From: Lachnoclostridium phytofermentans
GTDB lineage: Bacteria; Bacillota; Clostridia; Lachnospirales; Lachnospiraceae
NCBI GenBank assembly: GCA_003526525.1
Contig: DPVV01000525.1
Location: 1-14,590 of the forward strand
Direction: 5' to 3'
Length of the DNA: 14,590 bases
Both the position numbers and the translations under genes were made by a program. A model generated the notes under the pieces. It ran no database searches, was not told the DNA's origin, and was given only the letters and a program-made list of their open reading frames with translations. This document shows positions 7,545 through 13,424 of this stretch, in pieces; the first letter of the stretch is position 1; each line of letters opens with the position of its first letter.

Positions 7545-8342
7545 CTAGGATAATTTCCTAGACTTCTCAGCGCAGACTTTCATAGCCTCCATGATACTGC
7601 TACGAAATCCAGTCTTTTCTAAGCTTTGGACAGCATCAATTGTGGTTCCTCCAGGAGAACATACCATATCTTTTAGAGCACCAGGATGTTTGCCTGTCTC
7701 AAGTACCATTTTTGCGCTTCCAAGTACAGCTTGAGCAGCAAAACGATAGGCTTTATCTCTTGGCATTCCTTCAGCTACAGCAGCATCTGCCATTGCTTCT
7801 ATTAAGATAAAGACATAAGCTGGTGAACTACCACTTACTGCAACTACAGCGTCCATTAGGTGTTCTGACACCTCTTCAGCGATACCAAAACCACGTAGAA
7901 GGTTCATAACAAGTGCAAATTCTTCTTCTGTCACTTGATCATTTCTACATACTGCTGTAATACCTTCGGATACTAATGCAGGGGTGTTTGGCATAGTACG
8001 GATTAGTTTTAAGGTACGTTCAAATAAAGACTCTACCCGTTTTAAACTTTGTCCAGCTGCGATGGTAACTATAATGGTACTTTTCCTTATGTCTTGTGAA
8101 ATTTCTTTGATAACAGTTTCGTAATATTGAGGTTTTACAGAAAGGAAAAGTACATCCACACCTGTTGCCACAGCAAGGTTATCTGAGGTAGTCAGAATAC
8201 CTAATTTTTCTTCCGCATTCTTTAGTGCTTGTGAAGAGGCATCTGATGCGATAATATCTGTAGCCTCTACGATATGATTATTTATCATGCCACTAATCAT
8301 AGCTGTCGCCATATTGCCACAGCCAATAAATCCGAGTTTCAT
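7545..8342 (-). CDS. proC: Pyrroline-5-carboxylate reductase
   Basis: Reduces 1-pyrroline-5-carboxylate to L-proline with NAD(P)H, the last step of proline synthesis, in the cytoplasm as a decamer or dimer-based oligomer. The 265-aa protein is full length. The Rossmann motif GFIGCGNMATAM is at residues 4-15, LFLSVKPQYY follows the beta-4 position (about 65-74), RTMPNTPALVSEG (about 115-127) contacts cofactor, and the C-terminal P5CR signature SGSSPAYVF plus SPGGTTIDAV is complete. The - strand AGGAGG (8355-8350) is 7 nt before the ATG. A promoter is visible about 100 nt upstream. Confidence 0.97.
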   Translation of the reverse strand: MKLGFIGCGNMATAMISGMINNHIVEATDIIASDASSQALKNAEEKLGILTTSDNLAVATGVDVLFLSVKPQYYETVIKEISQDIRKSTIIVTIAAGQSLKRVESLFERTLKLIRTMPNTPALVSEGITAVCRNDQVTEEEFALVMNLLRGFGIAEEVSEHLMDAVVAVSGSSPAYVFILIEAMADAAVAEGMPRDKAYRFAAQAVLGSAKMVLETGKHPGALKDMVCSPGGTTIDAVQSLEKTGFRSSIMEAMKVCAEKSRKLS

Positions 8343-8405
8343 GTTTGTTCCTCCTAAGATTTCATAATATCTTGTAGATCGGTAAATAGCGCAAAATACT
8401 TCGTT

Positions 8406-8458
8406 ATTTCATCGGAATGAAATCTACTATTTTATTATTTTTATTTACTATTATACCA
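8406..8458 (-). promoter_or_regulatory. Probable proC promoter and leader hairpin
   Basis: On the - strand TGG-TATAAT (8458-8450) is an extended -10 element with a weak -35; transcription would start near 8443, giving a ~100-nt leader. The leader contains a perfect 7-bp hairpin, ATTTCAT (8406-8412) with ATGAAAT (8417-8423), loop of four. No T-box signature is seen, so proline-tRNA control is not supported. Confidence 0.55.
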
Positions 8459-8514
8459 TTTTTGCAAGCTCATATGGTAAGCAGCACTTTGATGTTTATG
8501 TGTACTCACTTTGC

Positions 8515-8544
8515 TTGACTAGTATAAATGTCTATCGACATTAT
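8515..8544 (+). promoter_or_regulatory. Candidate promoter with internal 16-bp palindrome
   Basis: TTGACT (8515-8520), 18-bp spacer, CATTAT (8539-8544). The spacer holds AATGTC-tatc-GACATT (8527-8542), a perfect dyad where a repressor would block polymerase. It could start a longer transcript over the 30-aa peptide gene. Confidence 0.4.
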
Positions 8545-8595
8545 ACCATAGTTTCTTGTATTTCAAAGGGAATTCTTTTGACAAGGAAGAAACAC

Positions 8596-8624
8596 TTGAC
8601 ATCAAAAAATGAAGGTAGTATAGT
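8596..8624 (+). promoter_or_regulatory. Near-consensus sigma-A promoter of the 30-aa peptide gene
   Basis: Perfect TTGACA (8596-8601), exactly 17 bp, TATAGT (8619-8624). Transcription would begin near 8631, 67 nt before the peptide start codon. Confidence 0.85.
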
Positions 8625-8697
8625 AGTAAAAAATGACATTATTAAGGACAAGTTCGTGAAGCATACTTTTTCTCGATTGTCGAAAGGGGTGAACAAC

Positions 8698-8790
8698 ATG
8701 GTAAAAAATCGTACATATATTAACTCAGAATGTTTGTTGTTCACATGTGGATATCATTTTGCTAAAACCATTCTTAACAAAGAATGTTAG
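8698..8790 (+). CDS. 30-aa cysteine-containing peptide, unknown function
   Basis: A short frame encoding MVKNRTYINSECLLFTCGYH followed by FAKTILNKEC, with Cys at 12, 17 and 30 and four Lys. It is supported by its setting rather than by homology: a near-consensus promoter at 8596-8624, AAAGGGGTG (8683-8691) 6 nt before the ATG, and a terminator at 8815-8846, making a self-contained ~215-nt unit. The frame is open further upstream (to 8500) but nothing there has a ribosome binding site and it would cross the promoter. It is too polar for a simple membrane toxin; possibilities are a signalling or leader peptide, or a regulatory RNA whose frame is incidental. Confidence 0.55.
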   Translation: MVKNRTYINSECLLFTCGYHFAKTILNKEC

Positions 8791-8814
8791 ATTAGTAAAT
8801 GTAAGAGGAACGAC

Positions 8815-8846
8815 AGCATTTCTGTAATTTCAGAAGTGCTTTTTTA
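8815..8846 (+). terminator. Terminator of the 30-aa peptide unit
   Basis: AGCATTTCTG (8815-8824) pairs with CAGAAGTGCT (8831-8840), one G-U, followed by a T-run (8840-8845). Confidence 0.85.
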
Positions 8847-8855
8847 ATATATACG

Positions 8856-8986
8856 AAATTGCTCTGCAATTTGCTATAAATTAAAACTATCAGGGATATG
8901 CACTCACCCTGTAGGTTCGGCAAGGCGAAGTATATCGCCTAGACAAAGTGTCTTTGCCTTCAAGATAGAGATCTAGGAACCTAGAT
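8856..8986 (+). promoter_or_regulatory. Cluster of nested inverted repeats upstream of the 54-aa gene
   Basis: Successive perfect dyads: AAATTGC/GCAATTT (8856-8872); CAGGG/CCCTG (8891-8911); AGGTTC (8913-8918) with GAACCT (8977-8982), enclosing GGCAA (8919-8923) with TTGCC (8954-8958), which in turn encloses AGGCGA/TCGCCT (8923-8940) and GACA/TGTC (8942-8952). The closing stem competes with a perfect 16-bp palindrome ATCTAGGAACCTAGAT (8971-8986). As RNA it would fold into a multi-helix element; as DNA the last palindrome could be an operator. No known riboswitch recognised. Confidence 0.5.
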
Positions 8987-9004
8987 TGGCAAAACTATTT
9001 GTTC

Positions 9005-9037
9005 TATAATTATATGAATATGAGCTTTATGAGGAGG
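9005..9037 (+). promoter_or_regulatory. -10 box and ribosome binding site of the 54-aa gene
   Basis: Perfect TATAAT (9005-9010); the -35 position (8982-8987, TAGATT) is poor and lies inside the 16-bp palindrome, which fits activation or repression at that site. GAGGAGG (9031-9037) leaves 1 nt to the ATG at 9039 but 7 nt to the ATG at 9045, so the second ATG is the start. Confidence 0.55.
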
Positions 9038-9044
9038 TATGGGT

Positions 9045-9209
9045 ATGGGAAGTAAGAATAAAAATCAAGTGGATTTAAGTCAGATATTTAAGTCGAAAAA
9101 TGCGAATTCCTTTACAGGAGCCAATAATGCAAAGAATAGTAATGGTAAAGGACGAAATAATCAAGTAATTAATAAAAGCTCCGTTGGAGTAAGAGGACAA
9201 TCAAAATAG
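9045..9209 (+). CDS. 54-aa basic Asn/Lys-rich small protein, unknown function
   Basis: Starts MGSKNKNQVDLSQIFKSKNA and ends SSVGVRGQSK. Eight Lys and two Arg against a single Asp and no Glu make it strongly basic; eleven Asn, several Ser and Gly, no Cys and no hydrophobic segment suggest a disordered, possibly nucleic-acid- or ribosome-associated protein. Evidence that it is real: ideal ribosome binding site, TATAAT box 35 nt upstream and a 19-bp terminator stem 23 nt after its stop. Below the usual gene-calling length. I do not recognise a family; a spore- or stress-related basic protein is one guess. Confidence 0.7.
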   Translation: MGSKNKNQVDLSQIFKSKNANSFTGANNAKNSNGKGRNNQVINKSSVGVRGQSK

Positions 9210-9231
9210 TACCAAAGTGTATAAAAGTATA

Positions 9232-9283
9232 AACAACAAGCTGTTATCAAAGGAAATGAGATTGATAACAGCTTGTTGTTTTC
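9232..9283. terminator. Bidirectional terminator with a perfect 19-bp stem
   Basis: AACAACAAGCTGTTATCAA (9232-9250) and its exact complement at 9262-9280 flank an 11-nt loop. On + the stem is followed by TTCTC after GTTGTT; on - by GTTTATACTTTT. It lies between the convergent 54-aa gene and the ferredoxin-domain gene and can serve both. Confidence 0.85.
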
Positions 9284-9361
9284 TCGGAGCAAGAAAGTTT
9301 TATAGAGTGATATGAATTGCTCAAAAAATGGTCAGATTTTATTTTTATATTACTTGTAAAC

Positions 9362-10087
9362 TTAATCTTCTAAGATAGATCCGTCTGTTCCAATTACAGT
9401 TATTTGCCAAGGAATAAACTTTCCGCTTGCTTGTAGAGCTTGCTTTACAGCTATTTCAATACCTCTGCAGCATGGAACTTCCATACGAACTACATGAACA
9501 CTTTTAATATTATTATTTGCAAGAATTGCAGTAAGTTTTTCCGTATAATCAACATCATCAAGCTTTGGACATCCAATCAAAGTAATGCGATTATTCATAA
9601 ACTTGTTATGGAAATTTCCATATGCATAAGCGGTACAATCTGCTGCGATTAATAGATTCGCTTGTTCAAAATAAGGTGCATTTACGGGAACTAATTTAAT
9701 TTGAACTGGCCATTGACGTAAATTACTTTCTATTTCGATGTCACGATTCATTACAGTATGATGAGATAGAACTTTTGCTGCACTAGAAGGGCATCCACAT
9801 GGCTTTACTTCTTTTGAAGTCTCATTTTCTATTTGCTTCCCAATCGATAAGGATTCCATATGTTTCACCACTGCTTCTTCATCAAAGGCTAAAGTATCTC
9901 TTTCCTCAAATGCTATAGCTCCGGTAGGGCAAACTGGCAGACAGTTTCCAAGACCATCACAATAATCATCACGTATTAACTTTGCCTTTCCATTTATTAT
10001 AGCGATAGCACCCTCTTTACAGGCACTAGCACATAAACCACAGCCATTGCAAGCTTCTTCATCAATTTTAATGATTGTTCTAATCAT
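9362..10087 (-). CDS. Two-[4Fe-4S]-type ferredoxin-domain protein with Cys-rich C-terminal domain
   Basis: Probable electron-transfer or redox-sensing Fe-S protein, cytoplasmic, 241 aa. The N-terminal ferredoxin part has a complete CNGCGLCASAC (Cys13, 16, 19, 23), but the second motif is CDGLGNCLPVCP (Cys43, Leu46, Cys49, Cys53): one of the usual four Cys is Leu, so the second cluster must be [3Fe-4S], use another ligand, or be absent. After a linker with PCGCPSS (about 96-102), the C-terminal part holds more Cys in DCTAYAYGNFHNKF, IGCPKLDD and PCCRGIE. The - strand GGGAGG (10098-10093) is 5 nt before the ATG. It is divergent from a Crp/Fnr regulator; in clostridia such proteins occur beside Crp/Fnr-family genes linked to nitrosative or redox stress, but the exact role is not known. 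Confidence 0.82.
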   Translation of the reverse strand: MIRTIIKIDEEACNGCGLCASACKEGAIAIINGKAKLIRDDYCDGLGNCLPVCPTGAIAFEERDTLAFDEEAVVKHMESLSIGKQIENETSKEVKPCGCPSSAAKVLSHHTVMNRDIEIESNLRQWPVQIKLVPVNAPYFEQANLLIAADCTAYAYGNFHNKFMNNRITLIGCPKLDDVDYTEKLTAILANNNIKSVHVVRMEVPCCRGIEIAVKQALQASGKFIPWQITVIGTDGSILED

Positions 10088-10306
10088 AATATCCTCCCAA
10101 AATATATGCTATAATCGTTACACTTTAACTTGAAATATGTTATGTATATAATATAAGTTAAGAATATAAAAATGTCTGTTGTAAAAACAACAATAATAAG
10201 CTATTCTTAATGTATTATTGTAGTAAGGAAATCTTGATGTGTCAACTTGACATGAAAGTGAAAATATAAAGCTATATACGAAAGCTAGAAAGGGGCTGTT
10301 TTTTTG
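10088..10306. promoter_or_regulatory. Divergent promoter region with several dyads
   Basis: Candidate operators: TGTTGT-aaaa-ACAACA (10177-10192); TTGA-tgtg-TCAA (10234-10245), overlapping TGTCAA-c-TTGACA (10240-10252); and GTTA-CACTT-TAAC (10117-10129 area). TTGACA (10247-10252) could be a -35 for the regulator gene but the best following -10-like boxes are at poor spacing (TATAAA 12 bp, TATATA 20 bp). Autoregulation by the Crp/Fnr protein is the natural guess. Confidence 0.45.
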
Positions 10307-11023
10307 ATGGATCATAAGGACAGAATGAAAGAGGTTATTCCAATGGATATAAGTTCCTATATCGAATTATTAACTAATATTTCTTTATTTGAAGGTATTG
10401 AACAGAAAGATATTGGAGGTATGCTAGGATGCCTTCAAGCGAATAAAAAGAATTTTTTAAAAAATGAGACTATTTTAAGAGCGGGAGAGGTAATTTCTCA
10501 TCTAGGAATTATATTGTCTGGTAGAGGGCAGATCATTCGTGAAGATATTATGGGAAATCGTAATATTTTATCAAATCTTGAGGTTGGTGATATGTTTGCC
10601 GAGGCATTTGCCTGTGCAGGGTCACAGAGGTTACCATTTCAGGTAGTAGCCATGACAGACTGTACAGTAATGTTTCTTGATTATCGTCGTATCGTAACTA
10701 CATGCTCCAGTTCCTGTTATTTTCATACCAGCCTCATTCATAATATGATGAAAATTCTTGCCGTTAAAAATGTGTTATTAACACAGAAGATGGAACATAT
10801 GACAAAACGTTCTACAAGAGAGAAGCTATTATCTTACTTATCCGAACAGGCAGCTAAGAGTAATAGTAAGATATTTTCAATACCATTTAACCGCCAGGAA
10901 TTAGCAGACTACTTATGTGTTGACCGTAGTGCCATGTCAAATGAATTAAGTAAGCTAAAAGACGAAGGCTTAATTGATTATGATAGAAGTGATTTTAGAT
11001 TGTTAAAAGAGCAATTGAGCTAG
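10307..11023 (+). CDS. Crp/Fnr-family transcriptional regulator
   Basis: About 238 aa. Residues about 15-130 form the cyclic-nucleotide-binding-type beta-roll (FLKNETILRAGE, LGIILSGRGQI, GDMFAEAFACAG), followed by a dimer helix (about 135-165) and a C-terminal winged helix with recognition helix NRQELADYLCVDRSAMSNEL. The N-terminal Cys set of Fnr is missing, so direct O2 sensing by such a cluster is unlikely; this group includes HcpR-like nitrosative-stress and ArcR-like regulators, but the effector cannot be told. Three starts are possible: TTG 10304 (8 nt after AAAGGGG), ATG 10307 (11 nt) and ATG 10343, which follows AAAGAGG by 8 nt and gives the most family-like N-terminus. Divergent from the ferredoxin-domain gene, its likely target. 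Confidence 0.88.
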   Translation: MDHKDRMKEVIPMDISSYIELLTNISLFEGIEQKDIGGMLGCLQANKKNFLKNETILRAGEVISHLGIILSGRGQIIREDIMGNRNILSNLEVGDMFAEAFACAGSQRLPFQVVAMTDCTVMFLDYRRIVTTCSSSCYFHTSLIHNMMKILAVKNVLLTQKMEHMTKRSTREKLLSYLSEQAAKSNSKIFSIPFNRQELADYLCVDRSAMSNELSKLKDEGLIDYDRSDFRLLKEQLS

Positions 11024-11068
11024 TCATAAAGTGCCACAAAGTGGAAAATAAAAAGTTTGAAAAGAGCA

Positions 11069-11097
11069 TTGACAAAACCGCAATCCTATAGTATCAT
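11069..11097 (+). promoter_or_regulatory. tRNA-Gly promoter
   Basis: Perfect TTGACA (11069-11074), 17 bp, TATCAT (11092-11097); start near 11104, 36 nt before the tRNA. Confidence 0.8.
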
Positions 11098-11139
11098 ATA
11101 TCTTGCATTCGGCAAACGACGAATACATAGAATATGAAT

Positions 11140-11211
11140 GCACGAGTGGCTCAGTGGTGGAGTATCGCCTTGCCAAGGCGAGGGTCGCGGGTTCGAATCC
11201 CGTCTCGTGCT
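11140..11211 (+). tRNA. tRNA-Gly (anticodon GCC)
   Basis: Acceptor arms GCACGAG (11140-11146) and CTCGTGC (11204-11210) with discriminator T; D arm GGCTC..GAGT with a G-U closing pair; anticodon stem TCGCC/GGCGA with loop TTGCCAA, anticodon GCC at 11172-11174; T arm with GGTTCGAATCC. CCA is not encoded. The last 19 bases of the T arm/acceptor (11190-11208) are repeated at 13718. Confidence 0.97.
11190..11208 (+). repeat. 19-bp direct repeat, copy in the tRNA-Gly 3' end (candidate att site)
   Basis: GGTTCGAATCCCGTCTCGT; identical to 13718-13736. The T-loop/acceptor end of a tRNA gene is the classical attB of tyrosine integrases. Confidence 0.75.
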
Positions 11212-11214
11212 TAC

Positions 11215-11243
11215 AAAATCCCTTGAATTTCAAGGGATTTTTT
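11215..11243 (+). terminator. Terminator after tRNA-Gly
   Basis: AAATCCCTTGAA (11216-11227) pairs with TTCAAGGGATTT (11229-11240), allowing for the loop, and runs into TTTTTT, 4 nt after the tRNA. Confidence 0.92.
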
Positions 11244-11914
11244 GTTGCGCTGATTTGTGCATCGTATGTGCACTACTTTTTCATGTTCTTTCTGACGCAG
11301 ACATTCATCTCTTTGATTTTATGTAGCCTTGATGTCTTACAATGCAAACATTTGCCATAAAAATTTCCTCCTTTATAAATTTGTTAATCTGTTTCATTAA
11401 TTAAAATGACAGCCGAATTTAAAAGGGAGTATTTTTTTCACTTTTTCAGAAAATGATTTTCATTTATCTAAATTCAGATTATCTGTATTAACTCACTAGG
11501 GCAGTCTAACGACTGACCTGCTCGCTCTCCGAGGGGTCTGCGACGCTTTTGCAACATCCACACATTAAAACAACGAAGGATCCATGCGCAGCATGGAGCT
11601 TCATTGTTTCGATTCCGCATTCTTCGAGGTAGTACTTGTTCTGGATTATCAGTTGTTGCTATGATTTTATATTGTAATCAGCATCTCATTCAGCCCACTT
11701 GATTGTTTTTAAATACAAGAATGAAATTATATTTATTCAAAGTGGTATACACCATTTAAGAAAGTGTAGATGATACGCATTAATAATTGGTGTACACAGA
11801 CTACTGAAAAATTTAGTTTAATTATTTTACCCAATATGATATTATTAAGTTGGAAAAAAATTGGAAACCATTAAGGTATTTCCTTCAATAAATTATAAAT
11901 AGGGGAGTGGTAGT
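11244..11914. other. Long gene-poor stretch with a GC-richer hairpin segment
   Basis: Apart from the micro-ORF above, 11495-11640 stands out as GC-richer than its surroundings. It holds CAGTC-taac-GACTG (11502-11514) and a long hairpin, AAACAACGAAG with CTTCATTGTTT around CCATGC-gca-GCATGG (about 11572-11609). On the - strand the frame MKLHAAHGSFVVLMCGCCKS to a stop at 11506 is open (32 codons) but has no ribosome binding site. Further on, TGGTATACACCA (11742-11753 area) and TGGTGTACAC (about 11799-11808) form related half-sites upstream of the PHP gene. No complete gene is seen. Confidence 0.4.
11273..11358 (-). pseudogene. Frame-interrupted Cys-rich micro-ORF
   Basis: On the - strand a perfect AAAGGAGG (11374-11367) lies 8 nt before ATG 11358, but that frame stops after 17 codons (TGA 11307-11305). 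Skipping to the neighbouring frame after MA gives CLHCKTSRLHKIKEMNVCVR and ends KNMKK-stop at 11273, a CxxC...C protein of about 28 aa. One base gained or lost after the third codon would join them. It resembles a small zinc-ribbon or ribosomal-protein-like fragment, but I do not recognise the family. Confidence 0.35.
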
Positions 11915-12697
11915 ATGGTAGATGGTCATATTCATATTGAACGAGGAGAATATACGCATGAATGGGTAAATCAATTCGTTATCAAAGCAGTTGAAAAGCA
12001 ATTAGATGAGATTTGGCTTCTTGAGCATTGTTATCGGTTTGAAGAATTTGTTCCCATGTATGATTCTGTTTGTGCATATAGCGATTATATAGATACATGG
12101 TTCCATAGAAATGCAGGTGTTTTGAAACTAGAGAATTATTTGTCACTTATCAAACAAATCAGAAATAATCAGTTTCCTGTTAAGATTAAGTTTGGTCTTG
12201 AGATATGCTATTTTAAAGAGTTTGAAGATTTAGTTGTAGAATTAACTAAAGGTAAAGATTTTGATTTCTTGTTGGGTAGCGTTCATTTTGTTGATGATTT
12301 TGCCTTTGACCATAAGGCAGAGCATTGGAATGGAATTAATGTCGATGAAATATATCATAGATATTTTGAAACATCTATTTCACTTGCTCAAAGTTGCATA
12401 TATGACGGTATAGCTCATCCCGATTCGATTAAACTTTTTGGACAAAAACCATCATATTCTCTAACGGATTATTATGATAGTTTAGCAAAGGAGCTTTCAA
12501 AAAATAATATGTACGCAGAACAAAATAGTGGAGTATTTCGACGTTGTCCTAATACAGCTACGCTAGGTATGGATGAAGAAATGCTAAAAATAATGAAAAA
12601 TAATAATGTGAAAATCATTACAGCATCGGATGCTCATTGCCCTGAAGATGTTGGTGATAGAATATTGGAACTTAACAATTGTTTAATAAATAGTTAG
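11915..12697 (+). CDS. PHP-domain phosphatase, histidinol-phosphatase (HisJ) type
   Basis: Metal-dependent phosphoesterase of 260 aa, close to HisJ length (about 268). The trinuclear-metal motifs of the PHP fold are in order: DGHIH (His5, His7), LLEH (Glu37, His38), FGLEICY (Glu96), GSVHF (His124), GIAHPD (His168) and ASDAHCPEDVG (Asp239, His241). The last block is close to the usual SDAHSPEDVG of HisJ proteins, so histidinol phosphate is a plausible substrate, although no other histidine gene is nearby and an orphan phosphatase acting on another small phosphoester is possible. AGGGGAG (11901-11907) is 7 nt before the ATG. It is the only well-conserved enzyme in the putative island. Confidence 0.85.
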   Translation: MVDGHIHIERGEYTHEWVNQFVIKAVEKQLDEIWLLEHCYRFEEFVPMYDSVCAYSDYIDTWFHRNAGVLKLENYLSLIKQIRNNQFPVKIKFGLEICYFKEFEDLVVELTKGKDFDFLLGSVHFVDDFAFDHKAEHWNGINVDEIYHRYFETSISLAQSCIYDGIAHPDSIKLFGQKPSYSLTDYYDSLAKELSKNNMYAEQNSGVFRRCPNTATLGMDEEMLKIMKNNNVKIITASDAHCPEDVGDRILELNNCLINS

Positions 12698-12890
12698 GTG
12701 CAACCAGTATCAGAGATTGAAAACCCTCCTTTCTATGCGGGTTCTGGTAATGTTCAAACAGTTCATCAAGGTCTCTGAGGTTTTTCCGTTTTAAAGGTTT
12801 TAATTACCAATCCAATTTGTCAATCAATAATTAATAAATTCATCGATGAGTAATTACTTAGCTTAGAATCATATGATATTACATATCCAA
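12698..12890. other. Gene-free stretch after the PHP gene, with a possible terminator
   Basis: TCAGAGA (12710-12716) and TCTCTGA (12772-12778) are exact complements, enclose a smaller AACCC/GGGTT hairpin and are followed by GGTTTTTCC, so this may be a large terminator. The rest is AT-rich with no gene. Confidence 0.4.
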
Positions 12891-12919
12891 TTGACAATTT
12901 ATATATACAGCATTATATT
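12891..12919 (+). promoter_or_regulatory. Promoter of the 129-aa gene
   Basis: Perfect TTGACA (12891-12896), 17 bp, TATATT (12914-12919); start near 12926, leaving a 55-nt leader. Confidence 0.75.
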
Positions 12920-12980
12920 ATAGAATAAAAGTATAGTTTAACAATATTTACAAAAACCACTTAATCGATGGAGACAAAAA

Positions 12981-13370
12981 ATGGACAAAAGAGACATATT
13001 ACTAACATTACAGAACATGTTTGAAGACAAAGAGAAAGATGAGCCTGATTTCACAATTGAAAGCAAACAAATTGATAAGAACAATTACTTAACACTAATT
13101 ACGCGAGATAATGAAGACTTTATCGGTATAGATCCTGATTATGAAGCTTTTATAGCTTTATTAAAGTATCATAATACAAAAGAGTTAAACTATATAGTCA
13201 AAAAGTTTAATGATAATAAAGTAAAGATTTTTACGGAGTACTCTGATGAACAAAGAAAAAAGTTATTAGAAGAAATGAAAGATCTTCAATCTAGATTATC
13301 AAACTCTAATCAAAGGAATATAGTATTTGTTGAAATGATGATAGTTGATTGGGCGAATAAAATACTATAA
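12981..13370 (+). CDS. Unrecognised 129-aa protein
   Basis: No family recognised. Highly charged and AT-rich in codon use: an acidic N-terminal part with FEDKEKDEPDF (about 14-24), a central strand-rich stretch (NYLTLITRDNEDFIGIDPDY, about 35-54), then a helical Lys/Glu-rich part (about 85-105) and a hydrophobic C-terminus VFVEMMIVDWANKIL. No signal peptide or membrane segment. GGAG (12970-12973) is 7 nt before the ATG and a good promoter lies upstream, so it is expressed as its own unit, perhaps with the following short gene 54 nt downstream. It could be an immunity-like or phage-type accessory protein, which is only a guess from size and setting. Confidence 0.7.
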   Translation: MDKRDILLTLQNMFEDKEKDEPDFTIESKQIDKNNYLTLITRDNEDFIGIDPDYEAFIALLKYHNTKELNYIVKKFNDNKVKIFTEYSDEQRKKLLEEMKDLQSRLSNSNQRNIVFVEMMIVDWANKIL

Positions 13371-13424
13371 TTAAGAATTTAATATCTTCTACCATTAATC
13401 AATCAGAATTCGTGGAGGTATATT

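Noticed and set aside
7545..7561. CTAGGA-taatt-TCCTAG as proC terminator
   Set aside because: Stem of six with no following T-run on the - strand, and it overlaps the coding end.
8343..8460. T-box leader for proC
   Set aside because: No AGGGTGG-type T-box sequence and the leader is too short.
8500..8697. Upstream extension of the 30-aa peptide frame (96 codons from a GTG)
   Set aside because: No ribosome binding site, and it would run across two promoter-like elements; only the part from 8698 has translation signals.
10118..10315. 65-codon - strand frame in the divergent promoter region
   Set aside because: Low-complexity AT-rich frame with no ribosome binding site, sitting on promoter dyads.
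11103..11360. Open frames across the tRNA-Gly gene on both strands
   Set aside because: They are read through an obvious tRNA gene and its terminator and have no ribosome binding site.
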